Source of the DNA: JALHOP01 sp964484195
Lineage (GTDB): Bacteria > Myxococcota > XYA12-FULL-58-9 > JALHOP01
Assembly (NCBI GenBank): GCA_964484195.1
Contig: CAZAER010000018.1
Span: forward strand, 22,746-86,745
Length of the DNA: 64,000 nucleotides
Direction: 5' to 3'
The notes under the pieces were generated by a model. It saw nothing but the letters and a program-made list of their open reading frames with translations, was not told the origin of the DNA and made no database searches. The translations under genes and the position numbers were made by a program. This document shows positions 1-13,659 of this stretch, piece by piece (within the stretch, counting starts at the first letter, position 1; each line of letters begins with the position of its first letter).

Positions 1-187
1 CGGCTGCGTTGCGGGCGATGGTCTGACGCGCCTCGGTGTTGGCCTGCTCGGCGCTCTCGCAAGAGGCAACCGGAACGGGCGGAGGCGCGGGGGCTTTGGC
101 CGCCGGCGCGGGCTCGGGAGCTGGAGTCGCGGCGCACGCGAGCAAGCCCGCGAGCACGACGACGCAACGAGGCATCTGGTGCGTCAT
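1..187 (-). CDS. Putative lipoprotein, 5' part only (runs off the window)
   Basis: Reading the minus strand from an ATG at 187 gives an open frame to the window edge, 62 codons. It starts with a short lipoprotein signal (hydrophobic run then LAGLLAC, Cys at residue 18) and continues into an Ala/Pro-rich stretch typical of a flexible linker next to the lipidated cysteine, then SCESAEQANTEARQT. A second ATG lies four codons downstream (175) and would also serve. The gene is divergent from the hydrolase that follows, with under 40 bases between the starts. The functional domain lies outside the window, so no role can be given. Confidence 0.6.
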   Translation of the reverse strand, partial: MTHQMPRCVVVLAGLLACAATPAPEPAPAAKAPAPPPVPVASCESAEQANTEARQTIARNAA

Positions 188-225
188 GCCCCTAGCGCTA
201 TAAGCCTACGGGCAGGGGCGCAAGC

Positions 226-945
226 ATGGTGACGCATCTTCTCGTGCATGGGTTCGCCGGCACGCCGCTGTCCTGGGCAGAGATCGTGCCCCGCCTCCGC
301 GGCAATGCGAGTGCCCCCGCGCTTCCCGGCCACAACTTCCCTGCTCTGCCGAGCTTCGCTGGATACGTCGATTGGCTCATCGCCGAGGTCGCCCTGTTGC
401 CGCGCCCGATCCATCTGGTCGGCTACTCGGCGGGAGGGCGCATCGTCGCTGGCGCCCTCGCCAAGGGCGTCGCCTGTGATGCCGCGACGTTGATCTCGAC
501 GAACCTCGGCTTGGGGTCGGCCCCCGAGCGCGACCAGCGCGCTGCGAGCGACGCTGTCTGGTCGGCCCTGCTGCGCGAGCGCGGCATCGACGCCTTCATC
601 GACGCCTGGGAAGCACAGCCGCTCTTCGCGAGCCAAGCGGCGCTGCCCGATGATCGACGGGCTTGGCAACGCATGGCGCGTGAGAGCCTGAACCCGAACG
701 CTTTAGCGGACGCAATGGATGCGTTGAGCCTTGCACGCATGCCCGACCTGCGCGAGCCCGTGAGCCGAGTCACCGTGCCGTGGCAGATGGTCGTCGGCGC
801 TCTCGACGCGAAGTTCGTGGCCGCGTCACGGGCGCTCGGAGCCCCACACGTCGAAGAGCTCGCAGATTGCGGTCACAACCCCCTCCTCGAAGCCCCCGAG
901 GCGTTGGCGGCCGCGCTCAATAATTTCGTCCGCGCGTTGGCGTGA
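226..945 (+). CDS. Alpha/beta hydrolase, MenH-like
   Basis: A 239-residue cytoplasmic alpha/beta hydrolase. LVHGFAGTPLSW at the N-terminus forms the oxyanion-hole region; the nucleophile elbow GYSAGGRI places Ser68; the acid is probably Asp194 in GALDAKF; the base is His217 in CGHNPLLEAPE. The GYSxGGRI elbow, the W..QPLF cap segment and the GALDxKF acid strand match the MenH family (2-succinyl-6-hydroxy-2,4-cyclohexadiene-1-carboxylate synthase, menaquinone synthesis). No other men gene is nearby, so the exact substrate is not proven; a general esterase is the alternative. A purine-rich AGGGG precedes the ATG. It lies 43 bases upstream of the uvrA-type gene on the same strand. Confidence 0.75.
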   Translation: MVTHLLVHGFAGTPLSWAEIVPRLRGNASAPALPGHNFPALPSFAGYVDWLIAEVALLPRPIHLVGYSAGGRIVAGALAKGVACDAATLISTNLGLGSAPERDQRAASDAVWSALLRERGIDAFIDAWEAQPLFASQAALPDDRRAWQRMARESLNPNALADAMDALSLARMPDLREPVSRVTVPWQMVVGALDAKFVAASRALGAPHVEELADCGHNPLLEAPEALAAALNNFVRALA

Positions 946-988
946 CCTCTTCACACTGAACACCTGTTGCGTTAAAGCACGCGACTCC

Positions 989-6670
<5,682 letters not shown>

Positions 6671-6679
6671 GCGCCGCAG

Positions 6680-7030
6680 TCAGGCCTGGACAGCGCGGAT
6701 GCGCCGCGAGGCCCAAAGAGCGCCGAGGAGGATGATGCCGGCGCCGAAGATCCCCGTGACCGGCTCGGTGATGAGGCCTGCTTGGTGCGCGAGGTTCAAC
6801 GCCACGCCGAAAACGATCACCAGGGTCGGTCCACCGAGCGTGGCGTAGACCGTCATCGTCGCGCCGGTCATCAACACCATGAAGCCGAAGACGCGCACGC
6901 CCACGCGAATGGCATCGGGGAAGACGGGGCGCATCTCGTCCGCTTTAGCGAACCCAAGGACGGCGATCACCCATCCGGCGAGCATCAGCGCCGTACCTAG
7001 CCACGCGGTACGTTTCGCGCCGGGAGTCAC
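6680..7030 (-). CDS. Small membrane protein of unknown function
   Basis: A 116-residue protein with about four hydrophobic segments (near residues 8-26, 43-62, 65-82 and 90-108) and a basic C-terminal tail (ASRRIRA). It starts with GTG at 7030, overlapping the stop of the upstream CpaF-like gene by four bases (GTGA), so the two are probably translated together. Its 3' end converges on uvrA with nine bases between the stops, and no terminator is evident there. I do not recognise the family. Confidence 0.6.
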   Translation of the reverse strand: MTPGAKRTAWLGTALMLAGWVIAVLGFAKADEMRPVFPDAIRVGVRVFGFMVLMTGATMTVYATLGGPTLVIVFGVALNLAHQAGLITEPVTGIFGAGIILLGALWASRRIRAVQA

Positions 7031-8526
7031 GTGTCGTCGGGCGGAAGCGGTGGCAAGGTAGGCAGCTCTTCGGCGGCGTGGGGATCTCGCTCGCGAGCGC
7101 GTTTGAGCAGCTCGGAGAAGCTGACGGCCTCACCCTTGTAACCTGCGGGCCTCGGTGGCGGCGCGAGGCCGAAGGTCGCGGCCATGGCGGCGTCCTCGGC
7201 GTTGCCGCCGCCGGCGTTGTCGTCGACCCAGTTCTCGTCGCCCAAGCGGTCGAGCTCCCACCCTGGTGGGGGCGCATGACGCAGAGCTTCGACCACGGCC
7301 TTGGGGATCTCCGGCACGGCTGGGTCGGGGCGAGACTCGGGGCCACGAGCCTGCGGCCGCAGCGCCTCACGGATGCCGAGCGGATCGCGACCGTGTCCAC
7401 TATCGCGTACTTGACGCCGCGGCGCCTCGGGAGCGACCTCGTCGATGTCGTCGTCGAGCTGCGAAGCGATGGAGCGGGCCCGCGACAGAGTCCGAGCATG
7501 GTCGTCTTCTTGCGGAGTTACCCTCGGGACGACGGCGCGGAGCTCGTCGGCAAGAACCCCGTGACCGGCCGCGGCGAGCTCGTCGATGAACGACGGCGCA
7601 GCGAGCGGCACGAGCGCGTGCGGCGACGGGGCAATGCCGGTCGAAAACAGGAGCTGCGGCCTGTAGCCGTCGGCGGCCATGGCGATCTCCGCGAGCTCAC
7701 GAATCCGTGGCGCTCCCCCACCCTGCAGCACCACGACGAGATCGACGCCCGCGACGACTTGCAGTGGCGCTTGCGCACGCGGCGCGCGCACGTCGATCGC
7801 CGCCTCGTAACGCACGAGCACACGATCGAGCCGCCGGGCATCGAGCCACCCGACGACGCCCGAGCTCGCGGCCATGAGTCGGGCCAGAGCATCGACGTCG
7901 TGCGACCAAAAGGCCAAGCGTTCGGACCCATAGGCGATTGCATCCGCTAGAGCGGACGCACGCAGCCACGACGGCGGAAGCGGAACGGCGTCGTGTCCCA
8001 GCACCGCGGGCCGCGCCGCGGCACCCACGAGGCTACCGATGACCTCGAGCGATGGCAGCCATGGTCCGGCCACGATGACGTTGCGGCCGGTCGCGAGCGC
8101 GGCGTCGAGCAAGCGAGCAGCGAGACTCGAAAGCATTCCGTCGCGCGCGAGATCCTCGATGCGGCGATTGGCGTCTGGCCCACGGAGCAGAACGAGCGCG
8201 TCACCAACGACGCCGCACGCAACCCCATCGGCCATCGGAAATCGCTGATCGGCCGTCGGTGATCGGCTGTCGGCAATCGGAGACCGGCCATCGGCCATCG
8301 GCGATCGACTGTCGACATTCGGCGCTCGGACCTCGGCAATCGCAGCCGAAACCGCGCCCTTCGCCCTCTCATGCTCCTCTGCCGACCACGCCACCTCGAC
8401 CGCTCGCGCCCCCTCCAGATGGTCCACCACCACCCGTCCCGGCCGCGCCGTCAGGCGCCACGCCTTCGCCTCTCGCAACACCCCAAGCAGCGCCCTCAAG
8501 GGTTCGGCCAGATCCGCGTGCTTCAT
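7027..8526 (-). CDS. CpaF/TadA-like secretion-ATPase homologue without P-loop (probable pseudo-enzyme)
   Basis: Starting at the ATG at 8526 (AAGG upstream) the protein is 499 residues. The frame stays open to 8823, but that extension looks non-coding (Trp/Cys/His-rich). The middle part follows the order of a CpaF-type ATPase: an LLDAALATGRNVIVAG strand where CpaF has LxxxxxxRxNxLxSGGTGSGKTT, then a DVDALARLMAAS segment, and finally AGVDLVVVLQGG..RIRELAEI, which matches the CpaF C-terminal AVDLIVQL..RRVVEITEV. The P-loop itself is replaced by GPWLPSLEV, and no acidic Walker B box is visible, so ATP hydrolysis is unlikely. A seven-residue repeat (DxRxPxA) lies in the N-terminal linker, and the C-terminal 130 residues are Pro/Arg/Asp-rich. 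It may be a structural or regulatory paralogue. Confidence 0.6.
   Translation of the reverse strand: MKHADLAEPLRALLGVLREAKAWRLTARPGRVVVDHLEGARAVEVAWSAEEHERAKGAVSAAIAEVRAPNVDSRSPMADGRSPIADSRSPTADQRFPMADGVACGVVGDALVLLRGPDANRRIEDLARDGMLSSLAARLLDAALATGRNVIVAGPWLPSLEVIGSLVGAAARPAVLGHDAVPLPPSWLRASALADAIAYGSERLAFWSHDVDALARLMAASSGVVGWLDARRLDRVLVRYEAAIDVRAPRAQAPLQVVAGVDLVVVLQGGGAPRIRELAEIAMAADGYRPQLLFSTGIAPSPHALVPLAAPSFIDELAAAGHGVLADELRAVVPRVTPQEDDHARTLSRARSIASQLDDDIDEVAPEAPRRQVRDSGHGRDPLGIREALRPQARGPESRPDPAVPEIPKAVVEALRHAPPPGWELDRLGDENWVDDNAGGGNAEDAAMAATFGLAPPPRPAGYKGEAVSFSELLKRARERDPHAAEELPTLPPLPPDDT
8225..8343. repeat. Degenerate heptanucleotide tandem repeat, about 17 units
   Basis: Units of seven bases with consensus NNATCGG run without interruption from 8225 to 8343 (for example CCATCGG, TGATCGG, CTGTCGG, CAATCGG). 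The tract lies inside the CpaF-like gene. Because three units make 21 bases, the minus-strand protein shows a seven-residue repeat of the form D-S-R-S-P-x-A. Expansion or loss of single units would shift the reading frame, while changes in threes keep it open. Confidence 0.85.
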
Positions 8527-8873
8527 GTCCTTCGACCTTGCCCAAGGACTTCCCGGCCAGCAAGCCCAAGGCCGGTGCCCAGCTGCCATTTTCACCAGCA
8601 ACCCTGACGACTTGGCGCACCCGACCCGCAATTTCAAGCAACGATCCGCCAGACCACCCGAGAATAGCGCCGCGATCATGCACACGCGGTTTCGCGCTGT
8701 TTGACGCTGCCATCCGCTAGACCAGGTGTCGGGTAGGTGGCAAAGAGCCCAAACGTGACCATCTTGGTGACGATTCGAGGGCCCGAACGCCCCCAGCGCG
8801 TGCGCCGGTGGAATAGGTCGCACGTCTTAATTTCTTGAGGTTTGGCGCGGCTCGTCCGCCCCATGAAGCAACA
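8527..8873. other. Gene-free stretch between divergent genes
   Basis: About 350 bases between the proposed starts of the CpaF-like gene (minus) and the HicB-like gene (plus). Frames here are open on both strands but have poor composition. One inverted repeat is visible (CCGGCC near 8550 facing GGCCGG about 11 bases on). I see no RNA gene and no convincing promoter pair; the promoters of both flanking genes should lie here. Confidence 0.4.
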
Positions 8874-9179
8874 ATGACCCCGATGGTGACCAGAAAGCTC
8901 AAGTTTTACCTACGCTTGCAATATCCCGTGCGGATCGTTGCGGGCGAGGATGGCTTGGTTGGCTCCCTTCCCGACCTCCCGGGCTGCACCGTGACCGCCG
9001 ATTCGGCCCCCGCGGTCTACTCGGCTCTCGAGCTCGCGCGCCGTAGCTGGCTTGCCGAGCGCATCAACGCCGGCGAAGACATCCCGATGCCCAACTCGTT
9101 CCTCAATCCGGACGACAACGAGAACGACGCGCCGGTCCGTCCCGAGGCCTACGCGCACCGCGAAGCCACGCCCTTCTAA
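8874..9179 (+). CDS. HicB-like antitoxin-fold protein (orphan)
   Basis: The protein is about 101 residues from ATG 8874; an ATG at 8883 is also possible. The core YPVRIVAGEDGLVGSLPDLPGC, followed by a helix with LARRSWLAERINAGEDIPMP, is the HicB/UPF0150 fold, which in type II toxin-antitoxin pairs neutralises the HicA mRNA interferase. No small HicA-type frame (about 60-80 residues with a dsRBD-like fold) is found on either side, and no C-terminal DNA-binding helix-turn-helix or ribbon-helix-helix is obvious after residue 75. It is therefore probably a solitary HicB-fold protein rather than a working TA pair. Confidence 0.7.
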   Translation: MTPMVTRKLKFYLRLQYPVRIVAGEDGLVGSLPDLPGCTVTADSAPAVYSALELARRSWLAERINAGEDIPMPNSFLNPDDNENDAPVRPEAYAHREATPF

Positions 9180-9242
9180 GAAGCGGCACGTGCCTTCACG
9201 CGCAGACTGCTCGAGCACAGACCTCGGCCCTCCTCTTGGGCT

Positions 9243-11402
9243 ATGGTCTCCGGCATGACCGTCGAGCTTTCGAGCGGCACGCTGGCGAGCATCGTCTCGA
9301 TGACGGTGGCCATCGCCATCTTGTTCCGGCGGCCCCGTCGCCCGCTCTACATCGTGTTCGCGGTCTTCTCGGTGGCGCTCTTCTTCTGGCACGCCGCTTC
9401 GGTGACGCGCTCCTTCGGCCTCCCGTGGGAAGTCGTCGACACGGCTCGCCGAGCCACCGCGCTCCTCATCCCACCGACCGCGTCGCTCTTCTTCAATGAG
9501 CTGTTGCGCGACCAAACCATGGCGCGCCGCAATTTCACGCGCGTCTATTTCGTCTTGTCGTTCCTGCTCATCGCGCTCGACGTCTCGCCCTGGGGCGACC
9601 TCCTGGTCTCCCGCGTCGTGATCGCTACGTACGTTTTCGCGACCATGGCGCTCCTCATGCAAGCGCTCTGGCTGCGCGCCCGCAGTGGCCGCTCCGAGCC
9701 CGAGCGCAAGCGCCTCTCGTACGTGTTCTGGGGCGGCGTCATCACCCTCGGTCTCGCGGTCGGCGAGGCGGTGCCGCGCGCCGAGCTGCTCGCTGCGATG
9801 AGTCACATCGCGGCCACCATCTATCTCTACTTCCTCTACCAATCGATCATCGCCCGCCGACTCATCGACATCGTCGAGTTCCTCGGCAAGGCCGCCGTGT
9901 TCGCGGTGCTGACCATCGTGCTCGCGTCGGTCTACGCCCTGCTCGTGTTGTGGGTCGGCAAGGACAAGCAGAGCCTCGGTCTCTTCAACACCGTGGTCGC
10001 GAGCTTCGTCATCTTGATCATCTACGACCAAGTTCGCCCATGGGTCGAAGAGCTCACCGTGAAGCTGCTCTTCCGCGAACGCTACGAGCTGCAGCAGACC
10101 GTGCAACGTCTGGCGCGCGGCTTGCGCACCACGATCCGGCTCGAGCAAATGCGCGAGCGCGTGCTCGACACCCTGCACGACTCCGGCCGCGCCGGCATGG
10201 TCGCGCTCTATCTCGGCGACGAGGGCGAGCTCTCCTTCCAGCTCTACGGCTATCGCGGCGAGCATCCGCCCCGCTTCTTGAGCCTCACCCAGCAGCCGAC
10301 GCTCCTCCAGGAACTGCGCCGCGAGCGACGTCCGGTGCTGCTCGAGCAACTCACCGAGCGCTACGACGAGCTGCCGGCCCTTCTCACTGGCGGTGACGCG
10401 AGCGTCCAGCGTGAGATCGAGCGCACCGCTGAAGCCATCAATTCGATGCACGTGCTCGGAGCGAACGCCGTCTTCCCGATGCTCGTCGAAGATCGCATCG
10501 TCGGCCTGTTGGTCATCGGCAGCGAGCAGGTCACTGCGCCCTATTCCACCGAAGAGCTCGCCTCGCTCATTTCCATCGCCGAAGCGTGCGCCGTCGTCAT
10601 CGAGAGCTCGCAAGAGTTCGAGAAGCGCCAGCAACGCGACCGACTGGTCGCCATCGGCGAGATGGCCGCCGGCATGGCACACGAGATCCGCAATCCGCTC
10701 GGTGCCATCAAGGGTGCCGCGCAATGTCTCGACCCAGCGCAGCTTCCCAAGGACGCCATCGAGTTCGTCGACGTCATCGTCGAAGAGGTCGACCGCCTGA
10801 ACAACGTTCTCGCGCAGTTCCTCGAGTACGCCAAACCGTACCGCGGCAACCCGGCTCCCACCGACGTGAACAAGATCGTCGCGGCCACCGTGCGTTTGCT
10901 CGCGCGCGATCAGGTGCCCGTGAGCGTCAGCGTCCAGCAAGACCTCGCGCACGATCTGCCGCAAGTCCTGCTCGATCCCGAACAGCTCAAGCAGGTACTC
11001 ATCAACCTGGTGCAGAACGCCATTCAGGCCATGCCCCAGGGCGGCCAGATTTTCATCACCACTGGCGCATCGGGCGGCGTCGCCGCGGGTGACCCGGCTA
11101 TGAGCAACGGTGCGGAAGGCCGCAAGGCAATCTACGTGCGCGTCCGCGATACCGGATCCGGCATCGCCAGCGAAGACATCGCGCGCGTCTTCGTACCGTT
11201 CTTCACGACGAAGGCCGGCGGCACCGGGCTCGGCCTCGCCATTTCCCAACGCATCATCGAAAACGCCGGCGGACGCATCGAGGTCGCGTCGCGCCAAGGA
11301 GAAGGCACGTCGTTTACGGTGCGACTGCCGCTCATGGGTGACGCGCCGGTCTCCAAGGACTTCGAGAACGAAGCATCGAGCCCAGAGATCGCGACGGCGT
11401 GA
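9243..11402 (+). CDS. Membrane sensor histidine kinase with GAF domain
   Basis: A 719-residue inner-membrane kinase. About eight or nine hydrophobic helices occupy residues 10-265, with very short loops, so sensing is probably within the membrane. A GAF-type domain follows at about 300-455, then HisKA with phospho-acceptor His480 in AGMAHEIRNPLG, and a HATPase domain with NLVQNAIQAM (N box), DTGSGI (G1) and GTGLGLAIS (G2). A short Gly/Ala-rich insertion sits inside the ATPase domain. The HEIRNPLG box is of the NtrB/PilS/AtoS type, whose partners are usually NtrC-like regulators. No response regulator is adjacent. An ATG at 9255 is an alternative start. Confidence 0.85.
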   Translation: MVSGMTVELSSGTLASIVSMTVAIAILFRRPRRPLYIVFAVFSVALFFWHAASVTRSFGLPWEVVDTARRATALLIPPTASLFFNELLRDQTMARRNFTRVYFVLSFLLIALDVSPWGDLLVSRVVIATYVFATMALLMQALWLRARSGRSEPERKRLSYVFWGGVITLGLAVGEAVPRAELLAAMSHIAATIYLYFLYQSIIARRLIDIVEFLGKAAVFAVLTIVLASVYALLVLWVGKDKQSLGLFNTVVASFVILIIYDQVRPWVEELTVKLLFRERYELQQTVQRLARGLRTTIRLEQMRERVLDTLHDSGRAGMVALYLGDEGELSFQLYGYRGEHPPRFLSLTQQPTLLQELRRERRPVLLEQLTERYDELPALLTGGDASVQREIERTAEAINSMHVLGANAVFPMLVEDRIVGLLVIGSEQVTAPYSTEELASLISIAEACAVVIESSQEFEKRQQRDRLVAIGEMAAGMAHEIRNPLGAIKGAAQCLDPAQLPKDAIEFVDVIVEEVDRLNNVLAQFLEYAKPYRGNPAPTDVNKIVAATVRLLARDQVPVSVSVQQDLAHDLPQVLLDPEQLKQVLINLVQNAIQAMPQGGQIFITTGASGGVAAGDPAMSNGAEGRKAIYVRVRDTGSGIASEDIARVFVPFFTTKAGGTGLGLAISQRIIENAGGRIEVASRQGEGTSFTVRLPLMGDAPVSKDFENEASSPEIATA

Positions 11403-11413
11403 AGAGCGCGTGA

Positions 11414-13228
11414 TCATCGCTGCACCGTCAACGTAAGGGCCCCCGCAAACGTCGTCGGTTCGGCTTGCTGCTCGGCATCCCAACGCTGTTCGGCTCGCGC
11501 CATGAGCTCGGCGGTCGCCCAGTCGCCGATGCGTCCCACGACTGTGAGCGCAACCAGCCGCTTGCCGCCGTCGATCTCGGGAGCACGTGGCGTGAGGCGT
11601 TCGCTCGCGAGCAGGCTCACGGTGAGCACCTCGATCGGCCGCACGGTGACGTGCGCCATCACCCGCGACTCCGCCGCGACGCCAGCCACCGCGTCCTGCC
11701 GGCTGTGCCGCACGCCCAGCGCGATGCGGCTTCGCCAGATGCGCTCAGTGGAGAGCCGCGCCGTACCCGACGCCCGAGCGCCGCGAGCACAGTCCGGGTC
11801 GACACCGGCGCACTGCGGCCCGGCATAAACGCCCGCATACCCGAGGTCTTTGTCGACGCAGTCGCCCTCCACGACCAACGCCTCGCGGGTCGTGAACGCC
11901 CAAGTCGTCCGCCCACGTGCACGCGCATTGACGATGGTGGGCGCGGTCAATGCGGTCCACACGTCGACCGACGCCGCGACGCGCAGCAAGCGTCCGAACG
12001 CCAGCGCTGTCGACAGCTCGAGCCCACGCTCGTTGCGCGCCCGAGCCCCCTCCATTTGATCGGGCGCGGCGACGCTGCGGGTGAAGGGATTGTCGAACGT
12101 CACGCCGTAGTAGCGTCCGCTCAAGCCGACGTCGCAATCTTGCGCGAGCGCCACGTCGACCCGCGCGACAGCGCCAACACCGCCCGCAACGGCACGCGCC
12201 ACCTCGACCCGGCCCCGCACCGGCCCGAGCTGCGCGAGGCCGTGCATGCCCACTGCGCCGAACCGTGCATCGACGGGATAGAGCGACGATGCGCTCCAAG
12301 CGCCCTCCCCGTCCATCAAGCGCGCGGTACCCGCATAGGCAGTCGCGCCGATGACATGCTCGCCGAAGCGAACATCGAGATTGGCGCCTGCGACGGTTTC
12401 CCGCGCCGCATCTGCGAAGGTCACATAGCGCAATGGCTCTCCGCTCCCCCGTAGGAGCACCTTCGGGCTCTCGCCCGCGCGCTCCCATTCGCCGTACTGG
12501 TAGAGCTCGAGGCTGCGGTACGACGCAAACGCGGTCAGCTCGAAGCGTTCGACCTCGAGCTGCGCCGCAAGCCCACGCAGCGCCCGCGCAGATGTCACTC
12601 CGCGCGCGTCGGCTGTGCGCACCACAGCATCGGCAGGATCGAGCGTTCGCGCGTAGAGACGCCGCGCGCTGCTGAAAGTGACGCTCTCGCCGAAATTGCT
12701 GTTGTAGCTCCCGGCGATGAGACGCAAACCCCCGAAGCTCGCGGCGACATGCCAGCGCTCGAGGCCGATCTCGCGACCAGGCCCTGCGCTTACCAAGGAG
12801 GCGTTGCTGGCGGCGAAACGCGTTCGCTCACGGACCAACGCGAGGACCGAGCCCGTGAGTTGACTCATCGGCGCGAGTCGCAACCGCATGAATCCCTCGG
12901 GAGCGCTTCGCTGGTGCACCGTGCCACCGGTATCGAGACGGACGACTGGCGCGCGCGGTGCCGGCTCCGCTTCTCCATCGGCACGCCGGCGCGCTTCGGC
13001 ACGGCCGACACCGGGCAAGAGACCGAGCTCTTCCGGCGTCGCACGCGTAGGGTCCGGTGGCTCGTCGTGCAGCGACAGCAATGCTTCTAGCGCCTCCGCA
13101 TCCACCTCGCCGACGGCAGCCAGGGCGGCGAGCTCGTCGGCGGTCACCCCCTGAGTTTCACCTCCATACTCCGCCGCAAACGCGCTCGTGGCGTGGACGG
13201 TCACCGCGACCACCATCACACGCCTCAT
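11414..13228 (-). CDS. Helix-hairpin-helix protein with predicted outer-membrane beta-barrel
   Basis: A 604-residue exported protein. A signal peptide ends near AFAAEY (about residue 19). Residues 25-85 contain helix-hairpin-helix elements of the ComEA type; the clearest is ATPEELGLLPGVGRAEA, with LPGVG at 71-75. From about residue 100 to the C-terminus the chain alternates in short amphipathic strands separated by Gly/Asp-rich turns, as in an outer-membrane barrel, and it ends with alternating hydrophobic residues (ALTLTVQR). HhH motifs normally bind DNA backbones. The start overlaps the stop of the nuclease gene by four bases (ATGA), giving one operon with the nuclease and lamin-tail genes. 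A DNA-related role at the outer membrane is an inference. Confidence 0.7.
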   Translation of the reverse strand: MRRVMVVAVTVHATSAFAAEYGGETQGVTADELAALAAVGEVDAEALEALLSLHDEPPDPTRATPEELGLLPGVGRAEARRRADGEAEPAPRAPVVRLDTGGTVHQRSAPEGFMRLRLAPMSQLTGSVLALVRERTRFAASNASLVSAGPGREIGLERWHVAASFGGLRLIAGSYNSNFGESVTFSSARRLYARTLDPADAVVRTADARGVTSARALRGLAAQLEVERFELTAFASYRSLELYQYGEWERAGESPKVLLRGSGEPLRYVTFADAARETVAGANLDVRFGEHVIGATAYAGTARLMDGEGAWSASSLYPVDARFGAVGMHGLAQLGPVRGRVEVARAVAGGVGAVARVDVALAQDCDVGLSGRYYGVTFDNPFTRSVAAPDQMEGARARNERGLELSTALAFGRLLRVAASVDVWTALTAPTIVNARARGRTTWAFTTREALVVEGDCVDKDLGYAGVYAGPQCAGVDPDCARGARASGTARLSTERIWRSRIALGVRHSRQDAVAGVAAESRVMAHVTVRPIEVLTVSLLASERLTPRAPEIDGGKRLVALTVVGRIGDWATAELMARAEQRWDAEQQAEPTTFAGALTLTVQR

Positions 13229-13659
13229 CGGCAGGCTCCCCAGAGCCCGCGACCAGCAGCCCGCGCGGCCTCTGCGAGCTCGCGGTACTCGGTGGCACGT
13301 GCTTCGTTCGGCGGAATGATCTCGAGCCGCGCAAAGCCCCGTGCGAGGAGCGATGCACCGATGTCCTCGCTCTGACTGCTCACGTAGGCGAGCCGCCGGT
13401 CGTACACATCACGGCAACGGATGTCGTCGGTCAGCTCGACCCGCGCGCCAGCGACCATCTGGAGATTGGCGACACGCGCCGTGTCGCCGTAACACGCGTC
13501 GCGCTCCGGGGTGTCGATGCCGAGGTAACGGACGACCTCGCCGCTATCGAGGACGATGGTGTCGCCGTCACGCACCTGAGCGACGAGGCCGGAGAGCTCG
13601 CCACAGGGAGACTCGGCGCCACATGCGGCAAGCCAAAAGAGCAGAACGCTATGGCGCAC
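13225..13659 (-). CDS. Staphylococcal-nuclease-like (TNase) lipoprotein
   Basis: Starting at GTG 13659, preceded by GAGAGGA at good spacing, the product is 144 residues with a lipoprotein signal ending LAAC (Cys13). The SNase fold is clear: VRDGDTIVL gives the metal-binding aspartates (D31, D33), VRYLGIDTPE gives the catalytic Arg44, Asp49 and Glu52, and DRRLAYV supplies the second arginine (Arg88 or 89). The catalytic set therefore looks complete. The frame is open upstream as far as 13905, but that part is Ser/Thr/Ala-rich and overlaps the lamin-tail gene, so it was left out. The start overlaps the upstream lipoprotein gene by 11 bases. Likely role: cutting DNA or RNA outside the cytoplasm. 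Confidence 0.85.
   Translation of the reverse strand: MRHSVLLFWLAACGAESPCGELSGLVAQVRDGDTIVLDSGEVVRYLGIDTPERDACYGDTARVANLQMVAGARVELTDDIRCRDVYDRRLAYVSSQSEDIGASLLARGFARLEIIPPNEARATEYRELAEAARAAGRGLWGACR

Noticed and set aside
8369..8823. Upstream open extension of the CpaF-like protein and overlapping Pro/Gly-rich frames
   Set aside because: Composition (Trp, Cys, His) differs from the body of the protein and a well-placed ATG with AAGG exists at 8526.
8910..11483. An 857-codon open frame on the minus strand antisense to the histidine kinase
   Set aside because: Asp/Glu/Arg/His-rich mirror of a GC-rich gene with no domain; the plus-strand kinase has clear H, N and G boxes.
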